A stretch of 16,156 bases of DNA from CAZOSF01 sp964582415. Its GTDB lineage: Bacteria > Bacteroidota > Bacteroidia > Flavobacteriales > Flavobacteriaceae. Each line of letters starts with the position of its first letter. Position 1 is the first letter of the stretch. The notes beneath the pieces were generated by a model. That model did no database searches. It saw only the letters and a list, made by a program, of their open reading frames with translations, and was not told where the DNA came from. The stretch is from assembly GCA_964582415.1 (NCBI GenBank), contig CAZOSF010000054.1, forward strand, positions 1-16,156, in the 5' to 3' direction. The position numbers and the translations under genes are program-made. This document shows positions 1-6,721 of the stretch, in pieces.

Positions 1-627
1 TTATGGAGCCCCACCTTAAAAAAGGCTGCTTCCCTCGGAATGGTGTTCCATTTTGTAAGCCGAGAGGCATATAGGCAAAAAGATGCTCCTGAATTTTTCC
101 ACCAACTTCAAGCCTTATATCCTCCTTTTTATCTGATTCCCGAAGGGGGATCCAATGAGTTGGCGATAAGAGGATGCGCCGAAATCTTGGATGATCGAAC
201 CGCTATTTACAACACCATAGCCGTGGCTGTTGGTACTGGAGGTACCTTAGCAGGATTGGCCAAATCGAAAAATCCACAACAAAACCTAATAGGATTCTCG
301 GTTCTAAGTGGAACTTTTCAATCAGCATTCATAAATAAACTAGTCCCAAATGCGGACTATGAAATTACCGATGCTTATGCTTTTGGGGGGTATGCTAAAA
401 TAGATTTGGAATTAATCCGTTTTATCAATAAGTTTTTTGCCGAAACTGGAATACCCTTGGATCCTGTATATACTGGAAAAATGATGTTTGGGTTGGTGGA
501 GTTACTAAAGAATGGAACCCTAAAGAAAAATAGTCCTATTTTAGCCATCCATACTGGTGGACTCCAAGGTGTGGAAGCGATGAACCTACTTTTGAAAAAG
601 AAAAATTGGCCTCAACTCTCTTTTTGA
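1..627 (+). CDS. ACC deaminase / D-cysteine desulfhydrase-like PLP enzyme, 5'-truncated by the window edge
   Basis: The reading frame is open from base 1, and the family-like sequence SPTLKKAASLGM precedes the first in-frame ATG (40). The real start is therefore outside the window and 208 C-terminal residues remain. Visible motifs fit the tryptophan-synthase-beta-like (fold type II) PLP family: PEGGSNELAIRG, the glycine-rich phosphate-binding stretch VAVGTGGTLAGL, PVYTGKMMFGL, and a terminal AIHTGGLQG. The PLP lysine should lie upstream and cannot be checked. Family members open ACC to 2-oxobutyrate and ammonia, or desulfurate D-cysteine. The sequence alone does not decide between these substrates, and many bacterial members act as D-cysteine desulfhydrases. 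It is cytoplasmic. The stop is 1 nt before the next gene's ATG, so the two are very probably co-transcribed and perhaps translationally coupled. Confidence 0.85.
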   Translation, partial: LWSPTLKKAASLGMVFHFVSREAYRQKDAPEFFHQLQALYPPFYLIPEGGSNELAIRGCAEILDDRTAIYNTIAVAVGTGGTLAGLAKSKNPQQNLIGFSVLSGTFQSAFINKLVPNADYEITDAYAFGGYAKIDLELIRFINKFFAETGIPLDPVYTGKMMFGLVELLKNGTLKKNSPILAIHTGGLQGVEAMNLLLKKKNWPQLSF

Positions 628-628
628 T

Positions 629-1468
629 ATGAAATTACGATTACTTGTGCTCTTGATGGTTGGATTGGTGCTTTTCGGTTGTAAAAGCAAGAAAAAAGTG
701 GTAGAACGCAAAAAACATACCCGCACCGAGCGGGTGGTTCAGAAAACCAAAGTCCAACCTATCGATGAAACCCTTCCAGGAAAAACCGATGAACATGAAA
801 TAAAGGAATTGCCTTCTAATGCAAGTTATGAGGAAATCCTAAACGCCTATATCGATACCTACTCGCAAATTGCCATGGAGGAAATGCTTCAATATGGAAT
901 CCCTGCTAGTATAACCCTTGCCCAAGGCATTCTCGAAAGTGGGGCTGGTAGAGGGGAACTTACCCAAAGGGCGAACAACCATTTTGGAATAAAATGTCAT
1001 ACCTCTTGGACCGGCGAACGCGTCTACCATGATGACGATGAGAAAGGGGAGTGTTTTAGAAAGTATAAGGATGCCAAATATTCCTTCCGAGACCACTCGC
1101 TTTTTCTAGCCGAACGCAGTCGGTATCAAAACTTATTCAAACTTAGAAAGGATGACTACAAAGGCTGGGCAAGAGGGTTGAAAGCAGCCGGTTATGCCAC
1201 CGACCCAAGATATCCCGACAAGTTGATCCGTATTATCGAAACCAATAACTTGACTAGATTTGACAAAGAGGTCCTTGGCGGAACTGCCAGCATTGCGAAT
1301 CAGGACGATACTCAAATCAAAACCTACACTGTGCAACAGGGTGATACCTTATATAGTATTGCTAGAAGATTCAATATGACCGTTGAAACTTTAAAAGAGT
1401 ACAATGGGTTACAATCGAATATGATTTCCATTGGCCAAGTCTTATATTTGCACTCCGTTAAAGACTGA
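629..1468 (+). CDS. Lipid-anchored N-acetylglucosaminidase (FlgJ-type) with C-terminal LysM domain
   Basis: This 279-residue protein begins with a lipoprotein signal peptide ending in the lipobox LFGC (Cys18), followed by a very basic linker (KSKKKVVERKK). Residues about 65-212 form a glucosaminidase domain of the FlgJ/endo-beta-N-acetylglucosaminidase type: LAQGILESGAG with the probable catalytic Glu103, then NNHFGIKC, the YHDDDE region, and the AAGYATDPRYPDKL signature. Residues about 232-275 are one LysM peptidoglycan-binding module (YTVQQGDTLYSIARRF). It probably cleaves the glycan strand of peptidoglycan from the periplasm while anchored to a membrane by lipid. It starts 1 nt after the upstream PLP enzyme and ends 10 nt before hemL. 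No flagellar genes are in sight, so a role in wall remodelling is more likely than one in flagellar assembly (inference). Confidence 0.9.
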   Translation: MKLRLLVLLMVGLVLFGCKSKKKVVERKKHTRTERVVQKTKVQPIDETLPGKTDEHEIKELPSNASYEEILNAYIDTYSQIAMEEMLQYGIPASITLAQGILESGAGRGELTQRANNHFGIKCHTSWTGERVYHDDDEKGECFRKYKDAKYSFRDHSLFLAERSRYQNLFKLRKDDYKGWARGLKAAGYATDPRYPDKLIRIIETNNLTRFDKEVLGGTASIANQDDTQIKTYTVQQGDTLYSIARRFNMTVETLKEYNGLQSNMISIGQVLYLHSVKD

Positions 1469-1478
1469 TACCCTAATT

Positions 1479-2771
1479 ATGATTTATCAAAGAAGCAGTG
1501 CACTGTTCCGGGAGGCCCAAAAGGTAATTCCGGGTGGTGTCAATTCGCCTGTGCGAGCATTTAAATCGGTTGGAGGAACCCCCATCTTTGTTGAAAAGGC
1601 CCAAGGGGCTTATCTCTACGATGTGGATGGTAATCGATTGATCGATTATATCAACTCTTGGGGGCCGATGATCCTTGGTCATGCCTATCCGAAGGTAGTA
1701 GAGGCTGTGACGGAAAAGGCAAAAAAGGGAACTTCCTTTGGTATGCCCACCGAAATAGAAACTGAAATTGCTGCACTAGCAATAGCCATGGTTCCCAATA
1801 TCGATAAGATTCGGTTTGTAAACAGCGGAACGGAGGCCTGCATGAGCGCTATCCGCTTGGCACGAGGGTATACCGGAAAAGATAAGTTTATAAAGTTTGC
1901 AGGATGCTACCATGGTCATAGCGATTCCTTTCTTATTCAAGCAGGGAGTGGCGCCATGACTTTTGGCACACCTAACAGTCCTGGTGTTACTCAGGGTACC
2001 GCCCAAGATACTTTGTTGGCTAGATTTAACGACTTGGAACAAGTAAAAGCATTGTGTGAGGAACATGAGGGGAATTTGGCGGCCATCATTTTAGAACCCG
2101 TTGCTGGAAATATGGGATGTATACCACCGGCCGAAGGCTTTTTGGAGGGACTACGGGAAGTATGCGATCAATATGGAATTCTACTGATTTTTGATGAGGT
2201 GATGACCGGATTTCGCTTGGCGCCTGGAGGAGCACAAGAATTATTTAATGTAAAAGCAGATATTGTTACCTTCGGAAAGGTAATTGGAGGAGGATTGCCC
2301 GTGGGGGCATTTGCCGCGAAAGCAGAAATCATGAATTACTTGGCGCCCGAGGGTCCCGTATATCAAGCAGGAACCCTAAGCGGGAATCCTTTGGCCATGG
2401 CTGCAGGGCTTGCCATGCTTACCGAATTGAACGAACACCGAGAAGTTTACAACTCCATCCATGAAAAGACGACCTATCTGCATCAAGGACTTAAGAGCGT
2501 TTTTGAAGGAGCTTCTATTCCTGTACAGATAAATCAAGTGGGGTCTATGATATCTGTTCATTTTTCGGACCATCCTGTTGTCGATTTTGAAACATCGGCC
2601 AAAGCAGCCTCAGGAGACACTTTCAAAAACTATTTCCACGGATTGTTACAACGTGGCATTTATATTGCTCCGAGCGCTTATGAAACTTGGTTCCTTTGTG
2701 ATGCATTAACTTTTGAAGATCTGGACGAGACTATTGAAGCTACACGAGATGTAATAAAGGAATGGCACTAA
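1479..2771 (+). CDS. hemL: Glutamate-1-semialdehyde 2,1-aminomutase
   Basis: This PLP enzyme converts glutamate-1-semialdehyde to 5-aminolevulinate, the second step of the C5 route to heme and other tetrapyrroles. The product is 430 residues, close to the usual 425-435. The N-terminal signature SSALFREAQKVIPGGVNSPV is typical of HemL. Other landmarks are FVNSGTEACMSAIRLARGYTGK (130s in a longer frame, about 113-135 here), CYHGHSD, DEVMTGFR at about 239-246, and TFGKVIGGGLP with the PLP-binding lysine at Lys267. An upstream in-frame ATG at 1431 would add 16 residues, but it lies inside the preceding gene and has no family match, so the ATG at 1479 is chosen. It is the last gene of the plus-strand operon and is followed at once by a strong terminator. 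Heme and wall-hydrolase genes sharing an operon is probably transcriptional economy, not one pathway. Confidence 0.97.
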   Translation: MIYQRSSALFREAQKVIPGGVNSPVRAFKSVGGTPIFVEKAQGAYLYDVDGNRLIDYINSWGPMILGHAYPKVVEAVTEKAKKGTSFGMPTEIETEIAALAIAMVPNIDKIRFVNSGTEACMSAIRLARGYTGKDKFIKFAGCYHGHSDSFLIQAGSGAMTFGTPNSPGVTQGTAQDTLLARFNDLEQVKALCEEHEGNLAAIILEPVAGNMGCIPPAEGFLEGLREVCDQYGILLIFDEVMTGFRLAPGGAQELFNVKADIVTFGKVIGGGLPVGAFAAKAEIMNYLAPEGPVYQAGTLSGNPLAMAAGLAMLTELNEHREVYNSIHEKTTYLHQGLKSVFEGASIPVQINQVGSMISVHFSDHPVVDFETSAKAASGDTFKNYFHGLLQRGIYIAPSAYETWFLCDALTFEDLDETIEATRDVIKEWH

Positions 2772-2773
2772 AT

Positions 2774-2804
2774 AAAAAAGCTCCCAAAAGGGAGCTTTTT
2801 TTTT
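2774..2804. terminator. Bidirectional intrinsic terminator between hemL and the minus-strand genes
   Basis: A perfect 7-bp stem AGCTCCC / GGGAGCT (2779-2785 and 2790-2796) with an AAAA loop is flanked by an A tract on the left and nine Ts on the right. Read on the plus strand it ends hemL. Read on the minus strand, the A tract becomes a U tract and can end the Spy-like gene whose stop is at 2818. This is the clearest terminator in the window. Confidence 0.92.
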
Positions 2805-2817
2805 CGGAGCGTACCAT

Positions 2818-3168
2818 TTATTGGTCCCGCATACTTTGCCATTTTTTGAATTGATCTTCTGTAAGCGCCTTCTTCATTGCAGTTTCAAAAATTTCATCTT
2901 GTTTCTTTTTAGCGGCCATTACAGCAGCATCTTTGAGATCTTTCCCATTCACATATTTGTTGTAATTACTTTCTTTTACAACAAGAGCCCTAAAGACAGC
3001 ACGTTGCTGATCTCCATCTAAATTTAGGGATTGACTTAGATCATGGGTTTGCTGTTTCGCCACTGCCTCAGGAGAGTTTTGATTCTGCTTTAAGGTTTGA
3101 GCATTCATGGTGCCCATTCCAAGGAGCATTATAAAAGCGACAGCAAATACTTTAAAGATATTTTTCAT
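2818..3168 (-). CDS. Small secreted Spy/CpxP-like protein (116 aa)
   Basis: The first 23 residues are a signal peptide (MKNIF..., hydrophobic core, cleavage near NAQ). The mature part is about 93 residues, helical and charged, with no cysteine. Two stretches recall the LTxxQ repeats of Spy/CpxP-like periplasmic proteins: LNLDGDQQRAV in the middle and ALTEDQFKKWQSM near the end. The same arrangement is seen in the neighbouring 144-residue protein, so the two look like distant paralogues. Spy and CpxP are enterobacterial periplasmic chaperone and stress proteins. That this protein does the same job is inference, and a plain 'secreted hypothetical protein' label would also be fair. A good Bacteroidetes-type promoter lies just upstream at 3191-3222. 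The shared terminator is 14 bases past the stop. Confidence 0.8.
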   Translation of the reverse strand: MKNIFKVFAVAFIMLLGMGTMNAQTLKQNQNSPEAVAKQQTHDLSQSLNLDGDQQRAVFRALVVKESNYNKYVNGKDLKDAAVMAAKKKQDEIFETAMKKALTEDQFKKWQSMRDQ

Positions 3169-3190
3169 GGTTTTGTTGTTTTCAGGTTAC

Positions 3191-3222
3191 CAAAGTAACT
3201 AATTTGAACTTTACTTTCCAAA
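3191..3222 (-). promoter_or_regulatory. Probable promoter of the 116-aa Spy-like gene, overlapping a small inverted repeat
   Basis: On the minus strand a -33 box TTTG (3222-3219) is followed, after a 20-nt spacer, by TTACTTTG (3198-3191). This matches the Bacteroidetes -7 consensus TAnnTTTG at five of six defined positions. The -7 box sits in the loop and right arm of an inverted repeat GTTAC-CAAA-GTAAC (3186-3199), a possible operator or 5'-UTR hairpin. The predicted 5' UTR is about 15-20 nt. Confidence 0.5.
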
Positions 3223-3244
3223 AACCACGCCAAAAAAAACATGC

Positions 3245-3679
3245 TTAGTTTCTAGGGGCTCCTTTGGGCTTTCTTTTACCATCTCTTTGTTTCTGTCTGA
3301 CGTTGTCGAATTTGGTATATTGATCGTCAGTAAGGATTTCTTTCAAAGCTCGTTTGTATTCAATTTCCTCATCCATACGGGCTTTTTTATGGGCATAGCG
3401 TTCCTCTTTGGTAAGGGCTTGACGCTCCTCTTGGGTCAATCGTACTTTCTCGCGTTTCGCTTCGAAGTTCTCGTTCAATTTTTGAACTTGTTTCTGTTGT
3501 GCTTCGGTTAAATCCAAATGCAAGGTCATTCGCTGGGTTTTCATTTCAGCACGTTGCTGAGGAGTGAGATCTGCCATTTCTTTATCGAAATTTCGACCTT
3601 TACGATCTTGATTGGGTCTGTTTTGAGCTTGAAGTCCTAAAGTGACCAAAAGGGCTAGGACAAAAATTACTTTTTTCAT
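3245..3679 (-). CDS. Small secreted Spy/CpxP-like protein (144 aa)
   Basis: An 18-residue signal peptide (MKKVIFVLALLVTLGLQA, cleavage before QNRP) is followed by a highly charged, probably all-helical mature domain. Three LTxxQ-like elements are visible: DLTPQQRAEM (about 37-46), LDLTEAQQKQVQ (about 55-66) and ILTDDQYTKF (about 115-124). Arg/Lys/Glu-rich helices lie between them, and the tail is basic (KRKPKGAPRN). Repeated LTxxQ elements are the hallmark of Spy/CpxP-type periplasmic proteins, here read by eye. The role could be envelope stress buffering or metal/protein binding (inference). It lies 76 bp upstream of its shorter relative on the same strand. I could not find a convincing -33/-7 pair directly upstream. 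The 5' region holds a short palindrome (3760-3777). Confidence 0.82.
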   Translation of the reverse strand: MKKVIFVLALLVTLGLQAQNRPNQDRKGRNFDKEMADLTPQQRAEMKTQRMTLHLDLTEAQQKQVQKLNENFEAKREKVRLTQEERQALTKEERYAHKKARMDEEIEYKRALKEILTDDQYTKFDNVRQKQRDGKRKPKGAPRN

Positions 3680-3759
3680 GACTTAACTTGTTTAAGGTAT
3701 TTGTCCTTATGACCTTGAATTATCCTGTTGGTTTAAAGGGAAGGTCTTAAAGTATGTTA

Positions 3760-3777
3760 AAATTTCAATAGAAATTT
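3760..3777. repeat. Short AT-rich palindrome upstream of the 144-aa Spy-like gene
   Basis: AAATTTC-AATA-GAAATTT is a perfect 7-bp inverted repeat with a 4-nt loop, 81 bp upstream of the start codon at 3679. It could be an operator or chance in AT-rich DNA. The rest of the 3680-3881 stretch shows no convincing gene or promoter. Confidence 0.3.
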
Positions 3778-3881
3778 AGAATCATCTAGTACGAAGCCTG
3801 TTATTTATGAAAGGCGACTCCCATTTCTTGGATAGACACCCCTGCTTTTCTACATTTAGAAGGCAAATAGTTTAGGTTGGT

Positions 3882-3954
3882 TAAACACCACTCGAATGCC
3901 GGTAGGGATACCGGCCCCCGATGCCAAGATGGAGGAAATTTCGAGTGGTGTTTA
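3882..3954. other. Two-stem inverted-repeat element just downstream of lysS (possible structured RNA or mobile repeat)
   Basis: A perfect 15-bp inverted repeat (TAAACACCACTCGAA at 3882-3896, complement at 3940-3954) encloses 43 nt. Within these lies a second perfect stem, 7 bp GCCGGTA / TACCGGC with a GGGA loop (3898-3915), one base from the outer stem, leaving a 24-nt single strand (3916-3939). The element begins 4 nt after the lysS stop codon on the minus strand. It has no clear U tract after it on either strand, so it is not a standard intrinsic terminator. It may be a lysS 3'-end structure, a dispersed REP-like repeat, or a structured RNA. I recognise no named family. Confidence 0.75.
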
Positions 3955-3958
3955 CATT

Positions 3959-5656
3959 TTACATAAGCGCTACAAATAGGCCGTTCTCGTCCTTTTCAAC
4001 TTTGGCCAATTTGCTCTTAGTAAGTGTTTTGATGGATTTATCCCACTTCTTATTGCTCAATTGCGATTGATCTTTTAAGGATTCCAAAGGTAGACGTTCG
4101 GCCTTTTTTAGTAATTCCAATACCAATTTTTCATCCTCATTCAATTCAACCGAAGGCTTTTGCTTCTCTGGCTTCATTTGGGGGAAGAAGAGTACTTCCT
4201 GGATGGAAGCATTGTTCGTTAAAAACATGATCAAACGATCCATTCCAATACCCATTCCCGAAGTTGGAGGCATACCGTATTCTAACGCCCGCAAGAAGTC
4301 GTAATCTATAAATTGCGTGGCTTCTTCATCCCCGCGATCGGCCAATTTCAACTGGGCCTCAAAACGTTCCCGCTGATCGATAGGGTCATTCAACTCCGAA
4401 TAGGCATTGGCCACTTCCTTTCCACATACCATTAATTCGAAACGCTCGGTTAACTCTGGATTACTTCGGTGTTCTTTACACAACGGACTCATCTCTTTTG
4501 GATAATCGATGATGAAGGTGGGCTGGATAAAGTTTCCTTCACATTTTTCCCCAAAGATTTCATCTATCAACTTTCCTTTTCCCATGGTATCGTCCACTTC
4601 GATATCCATAGCTTCAGCAGCCGCACGTATCTCGGCTTCCGATTTTCCATTTATATCAAAACCCGTATATTTTTTAATGGCGTCTGCCATGGTCACGCGC
4701 GGATATGGCGCTTTAAAATCGATTTCATGCTCCCCGAACGTCGCTTTGGTAGTGCCATTTACTTGAATGGCACAATATTCCAAGAGTTCCTCGCAGAATT
4801 CCATCATCCAGTTATAATCCTTATAGGCCACATAAATTTCCATGGCAGTGAATTCTGGATTGTGAGTGCGGTCCATTCCTTCATTTCGGAAGTTTTTGGA
4901 GAATTCATAAACGCCTTCAAACCCACCAACAATCAAACGCTTCAAATACAATTCATTGGCAATTCGCATGTACAAAGGAATGTCCAAGGCATTGTGATGC
5001 GTCATAAAAGGCTTAGCAGCAGCGCCACCAGGAATGGGCTGCAATATGGGCGTTTCCACTTCGAAATAACCACGGTCATTAAAGAAATTCCGCATGGCAT
5101 TGAAAAGTCGGGTGCGCTTTACAAATACCTCTTTTACATGTGGATTTACGACCAAATCGGCATATCGCTGACGATAGCGCAATTCGGGATCGTTGAATTC
5201 ATCGTGCACGTTGCCTTCGGCATCCACCTTCGGTAAAGGAAGGGGTTTCAAAGATTTCGACAAAAGCGTGAAGTTCTTCACCATTACCGTTTTTTCACCT
5301 ACCTGAGTGGTAAATAATTCCCCCTCAATTCCGATAAAATCACCGATATCCAGCAACTTCTTATATACCTCATTGTAGAGGTTTTTATCTTCACCGGGAC
5401 AAATCTCATCCCGATTAAAATATACCTGAATCCGTCCTTCTGAATCCTGAAGCTCTGCAAAGGAAGCCTTCCCTTGAATCCTTCTGGACATAAGTCTTCC
5501 CGCAATAACAACCTTCTTTCCTTCCTCAAATTGCTGTTTTATCTGTTGCGTAGTATGGTCAACAGGGTAAAGAGCAGCAGGATAGGGATCGATTCCCAAT
5601 TCCCGAAGGTGGTTTAGCTTTTCGCGGCGGATTTGTTCCAGTTCAGTGAGTTGCAT
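3959..5656 (-). CDS. lysS: Lysyl-tRNA synthetase, class II
   Basis: LysS charges tRNA-Lys with lysine in the cytoplasm using ATP. The protein is 565 residues from the ATG at 5656 (MQLTELEQIRREKL). Residues about 49-135 form the N-terminal OB-fold anticodon-binding domain (VVIAGRLMSRR, ASFAELQD). The class II catalytic core follows, with motif 2 FRNEGMDRTHNPEF at about 256-269 and motif 3 GMGIGMDRLIMFLT at about 467-480, plus PGGAAAKPF and YSELNDPIDQ, which are typical of LysRS. Enterobacterial LysRS ends soon after motif 3 (about 505 residues). Here about 65 further residues follow (EKQKPSVELNEDEKLVL to the end), a charged helical tail I recall from Bacteroidetes versions. A TTG 21 bases further upstream (5677) is in frame but overlaps the likely -7 box. 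The inverted-repeat element follows the stop by 4 nt. Confidence 0.97.
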   Translation of the reverse strand: MQLTELEQIRREKLNHLRELGIDPYPAALYPVDHTTQQIKQQFEEGKKVVIAGRLMSRRIQGKASFAELQDSEGRIQVYFNRDEICPGEDKNLYNEVYKKLLDIGDFIGIEGELFTTQVGEKTVMVKNFTLLSKSLKPLPLPKVDAEGNVHDEFNDPELRYRQRYADLVVNPHVKEVFVKRTRLFNAMRNFFNDRGYFEVETPILQPIPGGAAAKPFMTHHNALDIPLYMRIANELYLKRLIVGGFEGVYEFSKNFRNEGMDRTHNPEFTAMEIYVAYKDYNWMMEFCEELLEYCAIQVNGTTKATFGEHEIDFKAPYPRVTMADAIKKYTGFDINGKSEAEIRAAAEAMDIEVDDTMGKGKLIDEIFGEKCEGNFIQPTFIIDYPKEMSPLCKEHRSNPELTERFELMVCGKEVANAYSELNDPIDQRERFEAQLKLADRGDEEATQFIDYDFLRALEYGMPPTSGMGIGMDRLIMFLTNNASIQEVLFFPQMKPEKQKPSVELNEDEKLVLELLKKAERLPLESLKDQSQLSNKKWDKSIKTLTKSKLAKVEKDENGLFVALM

Positions 5657-5674
5657 TCGTCTAATTTTAAGCTG

Positions 5675-5705
5675 CAAAATTAACTAATATCTGCCGATCC
5701 CTAAA
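5675..5705 (-). promoter_or_regulatory. Probable lysS promoter
   Basis: On the minus strand TAATTTTG (5682-5675) is a full match to the Bacteroidetes -7 consensus TAnnTTTG. A weak -33 box TTTA (5705-5702) lies 19 nt before it. Transcription would start near 5670, giving a leader of about 14 nt before the ATG at 5656. This supports the 5656 start over the in-frame TTG at 5677. Confidence 0.45.
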
Positions 5706-5709
5706 ACTG

Positions 5710-6609
5710 CTAATTCCGATTTTCCTTAATAAAGGCGATTTTTTTCGATAGATCTTCTTCTTTATTGTCTGAATTCGATTCTTTTTCCAAGGCTTTTTTG
5801 AAGGCTTCCTCGGCTTTTTCCTCTTGATAAGTGTTCCACAGAAATACGCCTAAATTGAAATAAACGTTGGGTTCTTCGGGAAATAATTCCTGGTTTAACT
5901 TCAGGATTTGATAGGCTTCCTGCTTCTTTCCGGCTGCATACAAGACCCTGCTGTAGGTGTGTAATTCCATATATCGCTGTACATAGGGCGACAGCGAGCG
6001 TATGAGCTTCTTGCGATTCTTTCCGAATTTTTCCCAACCCATTTCCTTCATGGCTTTTTGGGCCAGTGTGACCCCATAATAATTTTCTTGATAGCCTCCT
6101 TCCAGGATATGCAAAAGATCTTTCTCTAAAGATTCTTTGGGTTCTTCCAGAATACGGCCTACTTCTTTTCCTTCTTTGTACACTATAAAGGTAGGAACCC
6201 GGTGAATGTCCATACCTTCTTCTTCCCCTCCCGGACTTTGTTTCATTTGTTCCTTGCCCAAATGTAACGCAACGGCATTCAAACGCTCCATGGGAAATTC
6301 ACAGGCCTCCAAAAGTTTATAAAAACGAGGGACTTCTCGCTTGCTATCACCGCACCAGGTTCCCATGAATAGGGTGATGGTGTATTCGGGGAGCAGTTCT
6401 TTCAGTTTTTCAACGACTTCTGGATTGGGTTCATAGGCATCATAATTGGGTTGAAACCAACTGGCATAGCTTCCCGATTGCAGTTTTTCCTTATTGAATT
6501 TCCCAATGACATATTGAATGTTTCCGGTGGTGGTTTCTTGGTTGAAGGGTTGGGCCTCGACAAAAGAAGCTAGAAGCAACAGGATCGAAATACAAAAACT
6601 TTTTTTCAT
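5710..6609 (-). CDS. Secreted thioredoxin-fold protein with C-terminal TPR-like helices
   Basis: The 299-residue protein begins with a signal peptide (MKKSFCISILLLLASFVEA, cleavage near residue 19-20), so it acts outside the cytoplasm. Residues about 75-170 form a thioredoxin-like domain: YTITLFMGTWCGDSKREVPRF with WCGDS at 85-89, then the cis-proline motif HRVPTFIVY with Pro139. The usual second active-site cysteine is replaced by Ser89, so it keeps only Cys86 of the CxxC pair. Residues about 218-276 look like two TPR helical repeats (YSRVLYAAGKKQEAYQIL, YFNLGVFLWNTYQEEKAEEAF), suggesting a binding partner. An in-frame ATG at 6654 would add 15 non-signal-like residues, so the ATG at 6609 is preferred. 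The start codon lies within a 14-bp inverted repeat (6605-6665). Possible roles are a monothiol reductase or isomerase, or a non-redox scaffold. Substrate unknown. Confidence 0.88.
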   Translation of the reverse strand: MKKSFCISILLLLASFVEAQPFNQETTTGNIQYVIGKFNKEKLQSGSYASWFQPNYDAYEPNPEVVEKLKELLPEYTITLFMGTWCGDSKREVPRFYKLLEACEFPMERLNAVALHLGKEQMKQSPGGEEEGMDIHRVPTFIVYKEGKEVGRILEEPKESLEKDLLHILEGGYQENYYGVTLAQKAMKEMGWEKFGKNRKKLIRSLSPYVQRYMELHTYSRVLYAAGKKQEAYQILKLNQELFPEEPNVYFNLGVFLWNTYQEEKAEEAFKKALEKESNSDNKEEDLSKKIAFIKENRN

Positions 6610-6665
6610 GATTTTATGGTTAATTGATTCGGTGCGAAGATGCCCCAGTTGCATAAAATCATGAA
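6605..6665. repeat. 14-bp inverted repeat covering the start codon of the thioredoxin-fold gene
   Basis: TTCATGATTTTATG (6605-6618) is exactly the reverse complement of 6652-6665, separated by 33 nt. In a minus-strand transcript that begins upstream of 6665, the right arm would pair with the bases carrying the AUG at 6609-6607. That would give a long hairpin able to hide the start codon. As DNA it could instead be a spaced binding site for a dimeric protein. Confidence 0.8.
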
Positions 6666-6721
6666 GGAAAAGCTGTTGGAAATGGGGACTAGACCCCCGT
6701 TTGAATTTTTTTAAAGCCTTA

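Noticed and set aside
1431..1478. N-terminal extension of HemL from ATG 1431
   Set aside because: It overlaps the LysM domain of the preceding gene and the extra 16 residues have no HemL character.
3807..3875. 22-codon frame between lysS and the Spy-like gene
   Set aside because: Expected by chance, with no promoter, ribosome site or signal sequence, and it ends just before the inverted repeat.
3882..3954. Integron attC site or hammerhead/twister-type ribozyme
   Set aside because: The outer ends do not fit RYYYAAC/GTTRRRY core sites, and no CUGAUGA...GAAA hammerhead core or other ribozyme core I know is present on either strand.
4469..5236. 255-codon open frame on the plus strand, antisense to lysS
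   Set aside because: It lies wholly within the well-supported lysS gene, its translation has no recognisable domain, and open antisense frames of this size arise from codon bias.
5657..5677. Upstream TTG start for lysS (and similar TTG starts at 7789 and 11912)
   Set aside because: All three lie in or upstream of a likely -7 box, and the internal ATGs give normal family N-termini or signal peptides.
6684..6697. Near-palindrome GGGG-ACTAGA-CCCC after the LuxR-type gene as a terminator
   Set aside because: Only a 4-bp stem and no U tract after it on the minus strand, where the terminator would be needed.
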